From Chitinophaga eiseniae (lineage in GTDB: Bacteria > Bacteroidota > Bacteroidia > Chitinophagales > Chitinophagaceae): 64,000 nt of DNA. The stretch covers positions 1,638,651 to 1,702,650 of the forward strand of contig NZ_FUWZ01000002.1 in NCBI RefSeq assembly GCF_900167135.1. The letters are read 5' to 3'. The notes beneath the pieces were generated by a model. It searched no databases and was not told the DNA's origin. It saw nothing but the letters and a program-made list of their open reading frames with translations. A program made the position numbers and the translations under genes. Shown here piece after piece: positions 41,995-49,947 of this stretch. Position 1 is the stretch's first letter. Each line of letters opens with the position of its first letter.

Positions 41995-42657
41995 ATGAAT
42001 ATCCTCGTAATAGCAGATGCGCAGCGGTATGATGAATTGCAGCAAAGAGATTTTTCCCGGCATGAGGTACAATGGAAGACCAGTCTGGAAGAGGTGCTGT
42101 CTGTGAAAGCGTTTGACCTGGTGATAGATCTTATTTTCGATGATCGGCCCGACCATGCCGCGGTGTATGCCCGTAATCCAGGGGTGCCGGTGCTGGCGGG
42201 AATGGTAAAAACATCGTTGTCTGAGCTGATGAACCACTATGCTTTTGAGCAGGGGTTCAACATCATGGGCTGCAATTTTCTACCAGGATTTATCAGTCTG
42301 CCGCTGCTCGAAGTGACGTTGATGGATGATGGGCAGCAGGAAGTGCTGGCAGACATCATGTATCGGCTTAACTGGGAATACGCGCTGGTAGCGGATGCTA
42401 CAGGGATGGTGACACCACGGGTGGTCTGCATGATCATCAACGAGGCTTACCTGACAGCACAGGAGGGAACTGCTTCCCGCGCGGATATTGACATCTCCAT
42501 GAAGTTAGGCACCAACTATCCGTTCGGGCCTTTCGAGTGGTGTGAGCGTATAGGCGTGAAACATGTGTACGAAGTACTGAAAGCAGTGCACGACGCTACC
42601 GGTGATGACCGTTACGAGGTAGCTGCATTATTACAAACAGCATATGAGGCGATATAA
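41995..42657 (+). CDS. 3-hydroxyacyl-CoA dehydrogenase-like protein with degenerate Rossmann half
   Basis: The 220-residue protein has a C-terminal 3HCDH domain (about 120-215, with TPRVVCMIINEAY, then LGTNYPFGPFEW). It has a short N-terminal half without the GxGxxG nucleotide-binding loop, so NAD binding as in a full dehydrogenase is doubtful. It may be an oligomerising or accessory relative, or use a different cofactor arrangement. It is directly followed by tsaB after 2 bases, so the two are cotranscribed. Confidence 0.65.
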   Translation: MNILVIADAQRYDELQQRDFSRHEVQWKTSLEEVLSVKAFDLVIDLIFDDRPDHAAVYARNPGVPVLAGMVKTSLSELMNHYAFEQGFNIMGCNFLPGFISLPLLEVTLMDDGQQEVLADIMYRLNWEYALVADATGMVTPRVVCMIINEAYLTAQEGTASRADIDISMKLGTNYPFGPFEWCERIGVKHVYEVLKAVHDATGDDRYEVAALLQTAYEAI

Positions 42658-42659
42658 CA

Positions 42660-43337
42660 ATGGCATTAATACTGAGCATAGATACAGCCACCACTACCGG
42701 TTCGGTGAGCCTGGCCCGCGATGGGAAAGCGTTACAGACACTTGTGAACGAGCAGCAGCAGGACCATGCCGCCGCAATGGTGTTGTATGTGCAGCAGGTG
42801 CTGCGTGAGCAGGGCGTTACTGCGGCCGATCTCGATGCCGTGGCCGTCAGTGCCGGACCCGGGTCTTATACCGGTTTACGGGTAGGCGTGGCTACAGCCA
42901 AAGGACTGTGTTATGCCTGGAATAAGCCGCTGCTGGCCGTTCCCACATTGCAGATGATGGCGCAGGGCGCCATGGCGGGCATACAGGATGAAAACGCGTG
43001 GTATTGCCCTATGCTGGACGCACGCCGGCAGGAAGTGTTTACCGCTATTTATGACGCCTCTCTGCAACCGGTGATGGCGCCGCAGGCCCTTATCCTGGAA
43101 CCGGCGTCGCTGGATGCCTGGCTGGTGCAAAAGAAAGTATATTTTTTCGGCAATGGTAGCCCAAAGTGGGCCGCCATGCTGCCTTCCATCGATAATGCCG
43201 TTTTTGTTCCCTATGAAATGAATGCCGCGGATATGGCCCCGTTGGCTGAACAGTTATTCCATCGAAAGTCTTTTGCTGACCTCGCTTATTTCAGCCCTTT
43301 TTACCTCAAAGGCTTTTATTTCCCCCAAAAATCCTAA
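42660..43337 (+). CDS. tsaB: tRNA threonylcarbamoyladenosine biosynthesis protein TsaB
   Basis: The 225-residue protein belongs to the ASKHA-fold TsaB/YeaZ family: ILSIDTATTTGSVSLARDGK at the N-terminus and GPGSYTGLRVGVATAKGLCY around 66-85. It partners with TsaD and TsaE to make the t6A modification at tRNA position 37. It starts 2 bases after the 3HCDH-like gene. Confidence 0.93.
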   Translation: MALILSIDTATTTGSVSLARDGKALQTLVNEQQQDHAAAMVLYVQQVLREQGVTAADLDAVAVSAGPGSYTGLRVGVATAKGLCYAWNKPLLAVPTLQMMAQGAMAGIQDENAWYCPMLDARRQEVFTAIYDASLQPVMAPQALILEPASLDAWLVQKKVYFFGNGSPKWAAMLPSIDNAVFVPYEMNAADMAPLAEQLFHRKSFADLAYFSPFYLKGFYFPQKS

Positions 43338-43450
43338 CACGTTCGTTTTATTTGTCATGCAACTGTCAAATTACATCTAATTTGCACATATCCTCGGGTT
43401 ATATATGATAAAATAAGGTATAGAAATTTTTTTTATTGTGACAGATATTA

Positions 43451-43458
43451 TATTTTTG
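43451..43458 (+). promoter_or_regulatory. Putative -7 promoter element of the ArsR-like gene
   Basis: TATTTTTG matches TAnnTTTG and lies 94 bases upstream of the ATG at 43552. Confidence 0.4.
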
Positions 43459-43551
43459 TGTAAATCGATAACCGCATTTGTTGTCTAACTGTTTTGCGAT
43501 TACTGTCCGTTGATCCCTTTCATTTCATCATTTTTTAAAAACTATTATGCG

Positions 43552-43911
43552 ATGGAAAAAACATTATTAACTACCTCTTCTAATACTCTTATTATTTCTA
43601 GAGGTAACAATGAAAAAGACCAGATCAAATTGGATTACATTGCCGTTAAAAAGGCCGCTATGGTTTTGCGTGCTATCAACCATAAGTTGCGCCAGCAGAT
43701 GATAAAGCTGCTGGAGGACCATAAGAAAATGACTGTGACAGAGATATATGTAAAATTGCGTTTGGAACAATCGGTAGCATCGCAGCATCTGGCCATATTA
43801 AGACGGGCTGGTATTGTAATTACAGAAAGAGATGGTAAGTTTATCCACTACACCATCAACAAGCAGCGTATTGCTGAGGTGGCAAAATTTGTGGAAGAAC
43901 TGGTTGGTTAA
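43552..43911 (+). CDS. ArsR-type winged helix regulator without cysteines
   Basis: From the ATG at 43552 this is a 119-residue protein with a single winged helix domain (about 30-115). The recognition helix region is EQSVASQHLAILRRAG and the wing follows as ITERDGKFIHYTIN. It contains no Cys, so neither metal nor persulfide sensing through cysteines is possible. It lies just upstream of a persulfide dioxygenase-rhodanese gene but has its own terminator, so a regulatory link is only suggested by position. Confidence 0.82.
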   Translation: MEKTLLTTSSNTLIISRGNNEKDQIKLDYIAVKKAAMVLRAINHKLRQQMIKLLEDHKKMTVTEIYVKLRLEQSVASQHLAILRRAGIVITERDGKFIHYTINKQRIAEVAKFVEELVG

Positions 43912-43951
43912 TGCATATTAGCCATTTTTAAATACGGAATTGAATTATTGT

Positions 43952-43979
43952 AAAAAGTAGCCGGAAGGCTACTTTTTTA
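43952..43979 (+). terminator. Intrinsic terminator of the ArsR-like gene
   Basis: AAAAAGTAGCC (43952-43962) pairs perfectly with GGCTACTTTTT (43967-43977) around a GGAA loop. Confidence 0.88.
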
Positions 43980-44024
43980 TTTTAGTATAGATTTTATCCA
44001 TACGTGCGGGGGGTGATTTATTTG

Positions 44025-44032
44025 TAAATTTG
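44025..44032 (+). promoter_or_regulatory. Putative -7 promoter element of the persulfide dioxygenase gene
   Basis: TAAATTTG matches TAnnTTTG and lies 38 bases before the ATG at 44070. Confidence 0.55.
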
Positions 44033-44069
44033 TGGATTACAAAAACCAATCAAATCAAAAAGCCAATCC

Positions 44070-45473
44070 ATGTACGTAAAACAATTATACACCAATTGCC
44101 TGTCAGAAGCGGCATACTTCATTGAGTCAGGAGGAGTGGCCGTGGTGATAGACCCGCTGAGGGATATCGATGTATACCTGGACCTCGCCAGGGAACGCAA
44201 TGCCACCATCAAATACATTTTCGAAACCCATTTCCACGCAGACTTCGTGTCGGGGCACCTGGAACTGGCGAAAGCTACCGGTGCACAGATCGTGTTTGGC
44301 CCGGACGCTGAAACCGGCTTCGACGCCTACGTGGCAAAAGATAATGAAGAATTCGCCATTGGCGATGTAGCCATTAAGGTCTTACATACGCCGGGGCATA
44401 CACTGGAATCTACCTGTTACCTGCTGCTGGACGCCAACAAAGCGCCGCACGCCGTTTTTACGGGAGACACCCTGTTTGTGGGCGATGTAGGCCGTCCTGA
44501 CCTGTTCAGCGGCAATCTCACGAAAGAAGAACTGGCTGGTCTCCTGTTCGAATCACTGAACAGCCGGATCAAAACACTGCCTGATAACGTGATCGTATAT
44601 CCGGCGCACGGCCCGGGATCTGCCTGTGGTAAAAACCTTGGCCCGAACACCTATAGCACTATCGGAGAAGAAAAAAGCACCAACTATGCACTGCTGGCCA
44701 CTGATAAGGCGCAGTTCATCCAGGAGGTGACCAGTGGTTTGGCCACACCGCCTTCTTATTTCCCGATCAACGCAAAAATCAACAAGGAAGGTTATGACGC
44801 GCTGCAGGCCGTGATGAACAAAGCGTTGCAACCGCTTACGCCCGCTGCTTTGAAAGAAAGACGCAACGCAGGCGCCCTGATCCTGGATACCCGTCCGGCT
44901 ACGGAATTTGGCGACGGTTTTGTGCCTGAATCCATCAGCATCGGCCTGGAAGGCCGTTTCGCAGAATGGGCCGGCAGCCTGTTGCCTTTCGATCAGGAAA
45001 TTATCCTGGTCACCACACCGGGCAAAGAAGAAGAAACAGTGGTAAGAATGGCCCGCGTAGGTTTTGAAAACGTAGCGGGTTACCTCGAAGGTGGTTTCCC
45101 TGCCTGGGAAGCAGCCGGTGAGGAAAGAGATATGATCATCACCGTAGAAGCAGATGAGCTGGCTATGGACGTACCACATGATGAAAATCTTGTGATTGTG
45201 GACGTACGCAAACCGGTAGAATACGCTAACGGACATATTAAAGACGCCATCAGCCTGCCGCTGGGAGATATGATGGACGCCGCCAATCTCGCCAACCTGG
45301 AAGAGCATCTGAACCTGTATGTTCACTGCCAGGGCGGCTACCGCAGCATCATCGCCTGCTCTATCCTGAAAAAAGAGGGTATCCACAACCTGCGTAATGT
45401 AGAGGGTGGTTTCGCCAAAATGAAAGATGAGAAAGGACTGGAAGTGGTACAGGAAAAGAACGTGCTGAACTAA
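44070..45473 (+). CDS. Persulfide dioxygenase-rhodanese fusion (CstB-like)
   Basis: The 467-residue protein joins an ETHE1-type metallo-beta-lactamase domain (about 1-230, with THFHADFVSGH and TGDTLFVGDVGRPDL) to two rhodanese domains. The first (about 265-350) has no active Cys, its loop reading VTTPGKEEE. The second (about 365-460) has Cys420 in VHCQGGYRS. This is the layout of staphylococcal CstB, which oxidises persulfides with a non-heme iron and makes thiosulfate. The gene is monocistronic with its own promoter and terminator. Confidence 0.9.
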   Translation: MYVKQLYTNCLSEAAYFIESGGVAVVIDPLRDIDVYLDLARERNATIKYIFETHFHADFVSGHLELAKATGAQIVFGPDAETGFDAYVAKDNEEFAIGDVAIKVLHTPGHTLESTCYLLLDANKAPHAVFTGDTLFVGDVGRPDLFSGNLTKEELAGLLFESLNSRIKTLPDNVIVYPAHGPGSACGKNLGPNTYSTIGEEKSTNYALLATDKAQFIQEVTSGLATPPSYFPINAKINKEGYDALQAVMNKALQPLTPAALKERRNAGALILDTRPATEFGDGFVPESISIGLEGRFAEWAGSLLPFDQEIILVTTPGKEEETVVRMARVGFENVAGYLEGGFPAWEAAGEERDMIITVEADELAMDVPHDENLVIVDVRKPVEYANGHIKDAISLPLGDMMDAANLANLEEHLNLYVHCQGGYRSIIACSILKKEGIHNLRNVEGGFAKMKDEKGLEVVQEKNVLN

Positions 45474-45495
45474 GCGCCTTTTTTAAATGATATAT

Positions 45496-45535
45496 CAGCA
45501 GGCCGCAAGGGATTCCTTTGCGGCCTGCTGTTTTT
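45496..45535 (+). terminator. Intrinsic terminator of the persulfide dioxygenase gene
   Basis: CAGCAGGCCGCAA (45496-45508) pairs with TTGCGGCCTGCTG (45518-45530), followed by TTTTT. Confidence 0.9.
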
Positions 45536-45722
45536 ATATAGATAAATAAGCGAATGTATATTGCTGCTGTCCCGTTTCCCCCAAATCCTTTATTACAGCC
45601 GTTCTTTTTCAGGTTGACTTTTTTGTTTGTGTGATTTTTTAGTTGATTAACAATTAGTTAAACGAGAAAAAATTTTCTGTTAGCACGTTATTTGTTATCT
45701 TCTGGAACTAAAACTTCTCACC

Positions 45723-46208
45723 ATGAATAGAAAATCCTTAGCGCTCGCCCTTATGATGATGATGGGCGTTTTCCTCTTCGCCTGTAAGCCATCGGACAGC
45801 AAAATCCAACAGGCCGTTAACGAAAAACTAAGCACTATTCCAGGTATCTCCGCAGAGGTGAAAGGCGGGGGGGTAACCCTGAGCGGCGAAGTGACCGACG
45901 ACGCTGCCAAAGCAGCAGCGGAAGAAGCCCTGAAAAGCGTTTCCGGTGTAAAATCTGTCACCAACAATATCACTGTGAAAGCGCCGGAACCAACCCCAGC
46001 TCCGGTAACGATCAACCCCGACGATGTGCTGAAGAAAACCCTTGATTCTGCATATGCTGCAGCGGGATTTTCTACAGTAACCGTAACAGTGGCCAACGGT
46101 GAAGTAACCCTGAACGGCGAAGCTAAAAAAAGCGATCTGCGTAAAATCATTCAGACAGCGCAGGAATCCAAACCCAGGAAAGTTAACAACAACCTTAAAT
46201 TGAAATAA
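45723..46208 (+). CDS. Lipoprotein with two BON domains
   Basis: The 161-residue protein has a lipobox LFAC (Cys21) and two BON domains (about 25-90 and 100-160, each with a GGGVTLSGEV- or ANGEVTLNGEA-type core). Such proteins are thought to bind phospholipid or the inner face of the outer membrane and help envelope integrity. The BON-LysM gene follows after 20 bases, so they are likely an operon. Confidence 0.85.
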   Translation: MNRKSLALALMMMMGVFLFACKPSDSKIQQAVNEKLSTIPGISAEVKGGGVTLSGEVTDDAAKAAAEEALKSVSGVKSVTNNITVKAPEPTPAPVTINPDDVLKKTLDSAYAAAGFSTVTVTVANGEVTLNGEAKKSDLRKIIQTAQESKPRKVNNNLKLK

Positions 46209-46228
46209 CCCTTTAAAAAATTACTGTC

Positions 46229-46606
46229 ATGAGTTTACAGGATAAATACCAGGAACTGATCAGCCAGGCTAACAGCGCCGGCGTTACCAATTTACAGGTA
46301 AGGGAACAGGACGGTGTACTGTATATCGATGGTGGCGCTACTGCAGCGGTGAAAGACCAACTGTGGGACACCTACGAAAAACTGGACCCCGAAATGCGTT
46401 CTGCTGATGTGGTCATGAATATCACTGTTGCCGATGGCAGCGGGGGTGGAGTGCAGACCTACGAAGTAAAATCCGGTGACAATCTGAGCAAGATAGCCAG
46501 GAACTATCCCGGTGTTTCGTGGAAGGATATCTTTGAAGCCAATAAGGACCAGATCAAAGACCCGAATAAAATTTTTCCCGGACAAAAACTCAAAATACCC
46601 GGATGA
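46229..46606 (+). CDS. BON-LysM protein, Kbp/YgaU-like
   Basis: This 125-residue protein has no signal peptide, an N-terminal BON domain (about 1-70) and a C-terminal LysM domain (about 75-124, with YEVKSGDNLSKIA and IFPGQKLKIPG). The same two domains in the same order, and the lack of a signal, are found in E. coli Kbp (YgaU), a cytoplasmic potassium-binding protein. Potassium binding here is inferred from that resemblance and has not been shown. Confidence 0.82.
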   Translation: MSLQDKYQELISQANSAGVTNLQVREQDGVLYIDGGATAAVKDQLWDTYEKLDPEMRSADVVMNITVADGSGGGVQTYEVKSGDNLSKIARNYPGVSWKDIFEANKDQIKDPNKIFPGQKLKIPG

Positions 46607-46624
46607 TCTTTCCGGTGAAGGTAT

Positions 46625-46664
46625 AAAAGCAAAGACCCGGGCGGCTGCCCGGGTCTTTGCTTTT
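46625..46664. terminator. Bidirectional terminator between the BON-LysM and acyltransferase genes
   Basis: The 18-bp arms 46625-46642 and 46647-46664 pair perfectly around a 4-base loop GGCT, with A and T runs at the outer ends. It serves both convergent genes; its right end touches the stop codon of the acyltransferase gene. Confidence 0.92.
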
Positions 46665-47536
46665 TATTTCGTTTCCGGTGTGCCGGGATAGGCATGTTTC
46701 CATCTTCTGTGGCTCCACACCCATACCTCCGGTTGCTCATGAATATTTTTCTCCAGGAACCGTACAAACGCTTCCGTTATTTTCCCTACCGGCGCCTGTT
46801 GCGGTTCTTCAAACATCAGTTTCAGGGTGGCGTGGTAATAACCGCGTTTGGTTTTACGGATATCTACAAACACTACCGGGATATCGTTTCTGCGGGCCGC
46901 CATTTCAGGGCCTTTATAGAAGGGCGTCATTTTATTAAGAAACGGATACCACAGGCAGCTCCTGGGGTTGCCGGGATTCTGATCGGCCACCAGTGCAATC
47001 AGGTATTGTTTCTCGAGCCAGGGCTTCATACTGTTGGCCATGTCATTGGCGGGGATGAGTATAGACCCGAATTTTTCCCGGAAGTGGCGGAACATACGGT
47101 CGGCCGGTTTGCTGCTGAGCGGCATATATACTACGAGGAACGGGAAAGCTACGCCCTGCATGCAGAAGAGGTTAGCCCATTCCCAGTTAAAATTGTGCCC
47201 CAGGTGCAACTGGCAGCTCTTGCCTTTGGCATATAGCTCGTGCAGGACCGTCAGGTCACAGATAAAGCGCTTCTGCAGCTGCTTTTTGCTCATGGTGAGC
47301 AGCTTGATGGTTTCCACCATCATATCGGTGAGGTTGCGGTAATATTTTTTAGCCAGCCGGTTAATTTCTTCCGGCGATTTATCCGGGAAAGCCTGTTTCA
47401 TATTGGCCAGCACCACTTGCTTCCGGTAACCGAATACGTAATACACCAGTGCATACAGGATGTCACTGATGAAGTAAAGTACCGGGAAAGGCAATAAGGA
47501 AATGCCGTAACAAAAAACAAGTAATAAATAGTACAT
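46664..47536 (-). CDS. Lipid A biosynthesis acyltransferase (LpxL/HtrB family)
   Basis: The 290-residue protein has an N-terminal membrane helix and the LpxL-type acyltransferase fold with the HX4E catalytic motif in GHNFNWEWAN (about 113-122). It transfers a secondary acyl chain to lipid A precursors at the inner membrane. A TAnnTTTG element at 47573-47580 would drive it. Whether it adds the penta-acylating chain typical of Bacteroidota cannot be told. Confidence 0.88.
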   Translation of the reverse strand: MYYLLLVFCYGISLLPFPVLYFISDILYALVYYVFGYRKQVVLANMKQAFPDKSPEEINRLAKKYYRNLTDMMVETIKLLTMSKKQLQKRFICDLTVLHELYAKGKSCQLHLGHNFNWEWANLFCMQGVAFPFLVVYMPLSSKPADRMFRHFREKFGSILIPANDMANSMKPWLEKQYLIALVADQNPGNPRSCLWYPFLNKMTPFYKGPEMAARRNDIPVVFVDIRKTKRGYYHATLKLMFEEPQQAPVGKITEAFVRFLEKNIHEQPEVWVWSHRRWKHAYPGTPETK

Positions 47537-47572
47537 ATGCCTGTCTAAACTTGAATGCCCCGCAAAGGTAGT

Positions 47573-47580
47573 GAAAACCA
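47573..47580 (-). promoter_or_regulatory. Putative -7 promoter element of the acyltransferase gene
   Basis: The minus strand reads TACCTTTG (TAnnTTTG), 37 bases before the ATG at 47536. Confidence 0.5.
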
Positions 47581-47590
47581 GCCGGTTGGC

Positions 47591-49189
47591 TTACAAGACA
47601 ATATTTTGCACCAGTTCGCATTTGTACGGGTAGTCCGTATTGAAATGCAGGCCTCTGCTTTCTTTGCGGAAGGCGGCGCCTTTTACGATCAGGTATGCGG
47701 CGGTGATCAGGTTACGCAGTTCACATAATTGCGGGGATACTTCTGTTTTTTCATACAGGGCTTCCGTTTCTTCGTGCAGCATATCGAGGCGGCGCATGGC
47801 GCGGGCCAGGCGTTCGTTGGTCCGTACGATACCAACATAGTCGCTCATGATCTGTTTCAGTTCCTTGAGGCTCTGGGTAATAAGGATCATTTCCCGTGGG
47901 GCGGTGGTGCCGCGGGCGTCCCAGTCGGGCACGTTTTCCCGGAACTCCAGCATATCTATTTTGCTGGTGGCGTCCATGAAGCAGCGGTGGGCAAATACCA
48001 TGGCTTCCAGCAAAGAGTTGGAGGCGAGGCGGTTGGCGCCATGCAGGCCGGTGCTGGCGCATTCGCCGCAGGCATAGAGATTACGGATGGAAGTCTGGCC
48101 CCATTCGTTGGTTTTAATGCCCCCACAGCTGTAGTGTGCAGCCGGCGCTACCGGTATCATCTGTGTCTGCACATCGATGCCGGCAGCTTTACAGGTTTCG
48201 TAAATATTGGGGAAGTGATGAATGAACTTTTCAATATCCATATGGCGGCAGTCGAGATACACATACTCGGTACCGGTGATCTTCATCTCACTGTCGATGG
48301 CGCGGGCCACGATATCGCGCGGCGCCAGTGACAGGCGGGGATCGTACTTATGCATGAAATCTTCGCCGTGGATATTGCGGAGGATGCCGCCGTCGCCACG
48401 TACTGCTTCCGTGATCAGGAAAGAAGGGTTGACCCCGGGTTGGTAAAAGGCGGTCGGGTGAAACTGGATAAACTCCATGTTTTCGATGCGGCCTTTAGCG
48501 CGGTATACCATGGCTACACCATCGCCGGTAGCGATAGTAGGATTGGTGGTGCTGCGATACACCTGTCCATTGCCGCCGGTGGCCAGCAGCGTTATTTTCG
48601 CCAGGATAGTTTCTATTTTCCTGTTGTTGAGGTTGAGCACATACACCCCGAAACATTCGACGTCGGGCGTGGATTTGGTGACCAGGTAGCCCAGGTGGTG
48701 CTGGGTGATCAGGTCTACCACGAAGCAGTGGGTAACGAGTTGTATATTGGGCCGGCGGTGGATAGCCTCGAGCAGCGCCCGTTCGATCTCCTTACCGGTA
48801 ACGTCTTTATGGTGGATGACCCTGAAAACGGAATGCCCGCCTTCCCGGCCGAGAGAAAAATCGCCGTCGGGATTTTTATCGAAGTTGGCGCCCCATTCAA
48901 TGATTTCATTGACTCTTTCAGGTCCTTCGGTGACCACGATCTCCACAATACGTTCGTTACAAAGGCCGTCACCCGCGATAAGGGTGTCTTCTATATGTTT
49001 TTCAAAGCTGTCGTTTTCCAGATCGTTGACCACTGCCACACCGCCCTGCGCGTATTTGGTATTGGTTTCATCCTCACGGCTTTTAGTGATAACGGTAATT
49101 GTTTTATCAGGGTATTGCTGAGATACTTTGAGAGCATAGGTCAAGCCTGCAATCCCCGAACCGATGACAAGAAAATCTGTTTGCTGCAT
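47591..49189 (-). CDS. nadB: L-aspartate oxidase
   Basis: From the ATG at 49189 this is a 532-residue flavoprotein that begins MQQTDFLVIGSGIAGLTYAL, the FAD-binding Rossmann motif. The capping domain and the C-terminal helical domain are present (GANRLASNSLLEAMVFAHR near 385). It oxidises L-aspartate to iminoaspartate, the first step of de novo NAD synthesis with NadA. nadA is not in the window. The upstream 17 codons of the longer frame are not part of the fold. Confidence 0.93.
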   Translation of the reverse strand: MQQTDFLVIGSGIAGLTYALKVSQQYPDKTITVITKSREDETNTKYAQGGVAVVNDLENDSFEKHIEDTLIAGDGLCNERIVEIVVTEGPERVNEIIEWGANFDKNPDGDFSLGREGGHSVFRVIHHKDVTGKEIERALLEAIHRRPNIQLVTHCFVVDLITQHHLGYLVTKSTPDVECFGVYVLNLNNRKIETILAKITLLATGGNGQVYRSTTNPTIATGDGVAMVYRAKGRIENMEFIQFHPTAFYQPGVNPSFLITEAVRGDGGILRNIHGEDFMHKYDPRLSLAPRDIVARAIDSEMKITGTEYVYLDCRHMDIEKFIHHFPNIYETCKAAGIDVQTQMIPVAPAAHYSCGGIKTNEWGQTSIRNLYACGECASTGLHGANRLASNSLLEAMVFAHRCFMDATSKIDMLEFRENVPDWDARGTTAPREMILITQSLKELKQIMSDYVGIVRTNERLARAMRRLDMLHEETEALYEKTEVSPQLCELRNLITAAYLIVKGAAFRKESRGLHFNTDYPYKCELVQNIVL

Positions 49190-49236
49190 AGGGTACGAAA
49201 TTACCGCTTTTTTAATACCAATACCGGTGATTTTTG

Positions 49237-49899
49237 TCATTGGCGGTAATACTGTACAGCACCATAAACCAGCCCTGCCTGTGCCAGTCCGTAAGTAAGC
49301 ATGACCAGCTGCCCGCCTGCCGGCAGGGGATGGTAAAACCGGCCCAGCGCAATGAGGGAGTCAGACAGCACAAAAAGCACAGCACCTCCCAGGCAATACC
49401 AGGCCATACGCTGGTAACGGTAATGAAAGGCGTGGATCACGCTTTGCAGCATAATGGAGATCACCAGCGAATAGATGATCACCGGGATGACCATCCTGCC
49501 AAGGTAAGGCATCAGAAAGAGAACGTAACCGATGACGGCAGCGGCGTTGAGAAACACCCAATGGTATTTGCAGGGCGGTACGGGCGGATTGGAGTACCGG
49601 ATCGTCAGGAAAAAGAAAATGTAAAAAACATGCCCGGCGAGGAAACACCCCAGTCCCGGTAAAAAAAGGTGGTCAAACATCAGCAGCACATCTCCCGATA
49701 AACAAAACAACATCGCGCCATACATCCATGCCTTCTGTCTGGCCGGCGTTGTTCCCCCGGCTGTCAGGAAATAAACAGCCAGCAATGGTACGAGCAGAGG
49801 TTTGGTAGCAAAGCGGAGGCCGTCCATGTTCAGGCTGATCAATACCAGATCAGCAAGGAGGGTCACGAAATACAGCGCTAACCATCTGGATGCGTTCAT
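49237..49899 (-). CDS. Lysoplasmalogenase (YhhN/TMEM86 family)
   Basis: This 220-residue membrane protein has about eight predicted helices and the YhhN family motifs, TKPLLVPLL near 32-40 and LSGDVLLMFDHLFLPGLGCFLAGHV around 67-91. The family hydrolyses lysoplasmalogen vinyl-ether lipids. It lies 47 bases upstream of nadB on the same strand. Confidence 0.85.
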   Translation of the reverse strand: MNASRWLALYFVTLLADLVLISLNMDGLRFATKPLLVPLLAVYFLTAGGTTPARQKAWMYGAMLFCLSGDVLLMFDHLFLPGLGCFLAGHVFYIFFFLTIRYSNPPVPPCKYHWVFLNAAAVIGYVLFLMPYLGRMVIPVIIYSLVISIMLQSVIHAFHYRYQRMAWYCLGGAVLFVLSDSLIALGRFYHPLPAGGQLVMLTYGLAQAGLVYGAVQYYRQ

Positions 49900-49947
49900 G
49901 AGTTGTGCAGGTTGTTATAACAAGATAACAAACTTTTAGCACAAACA

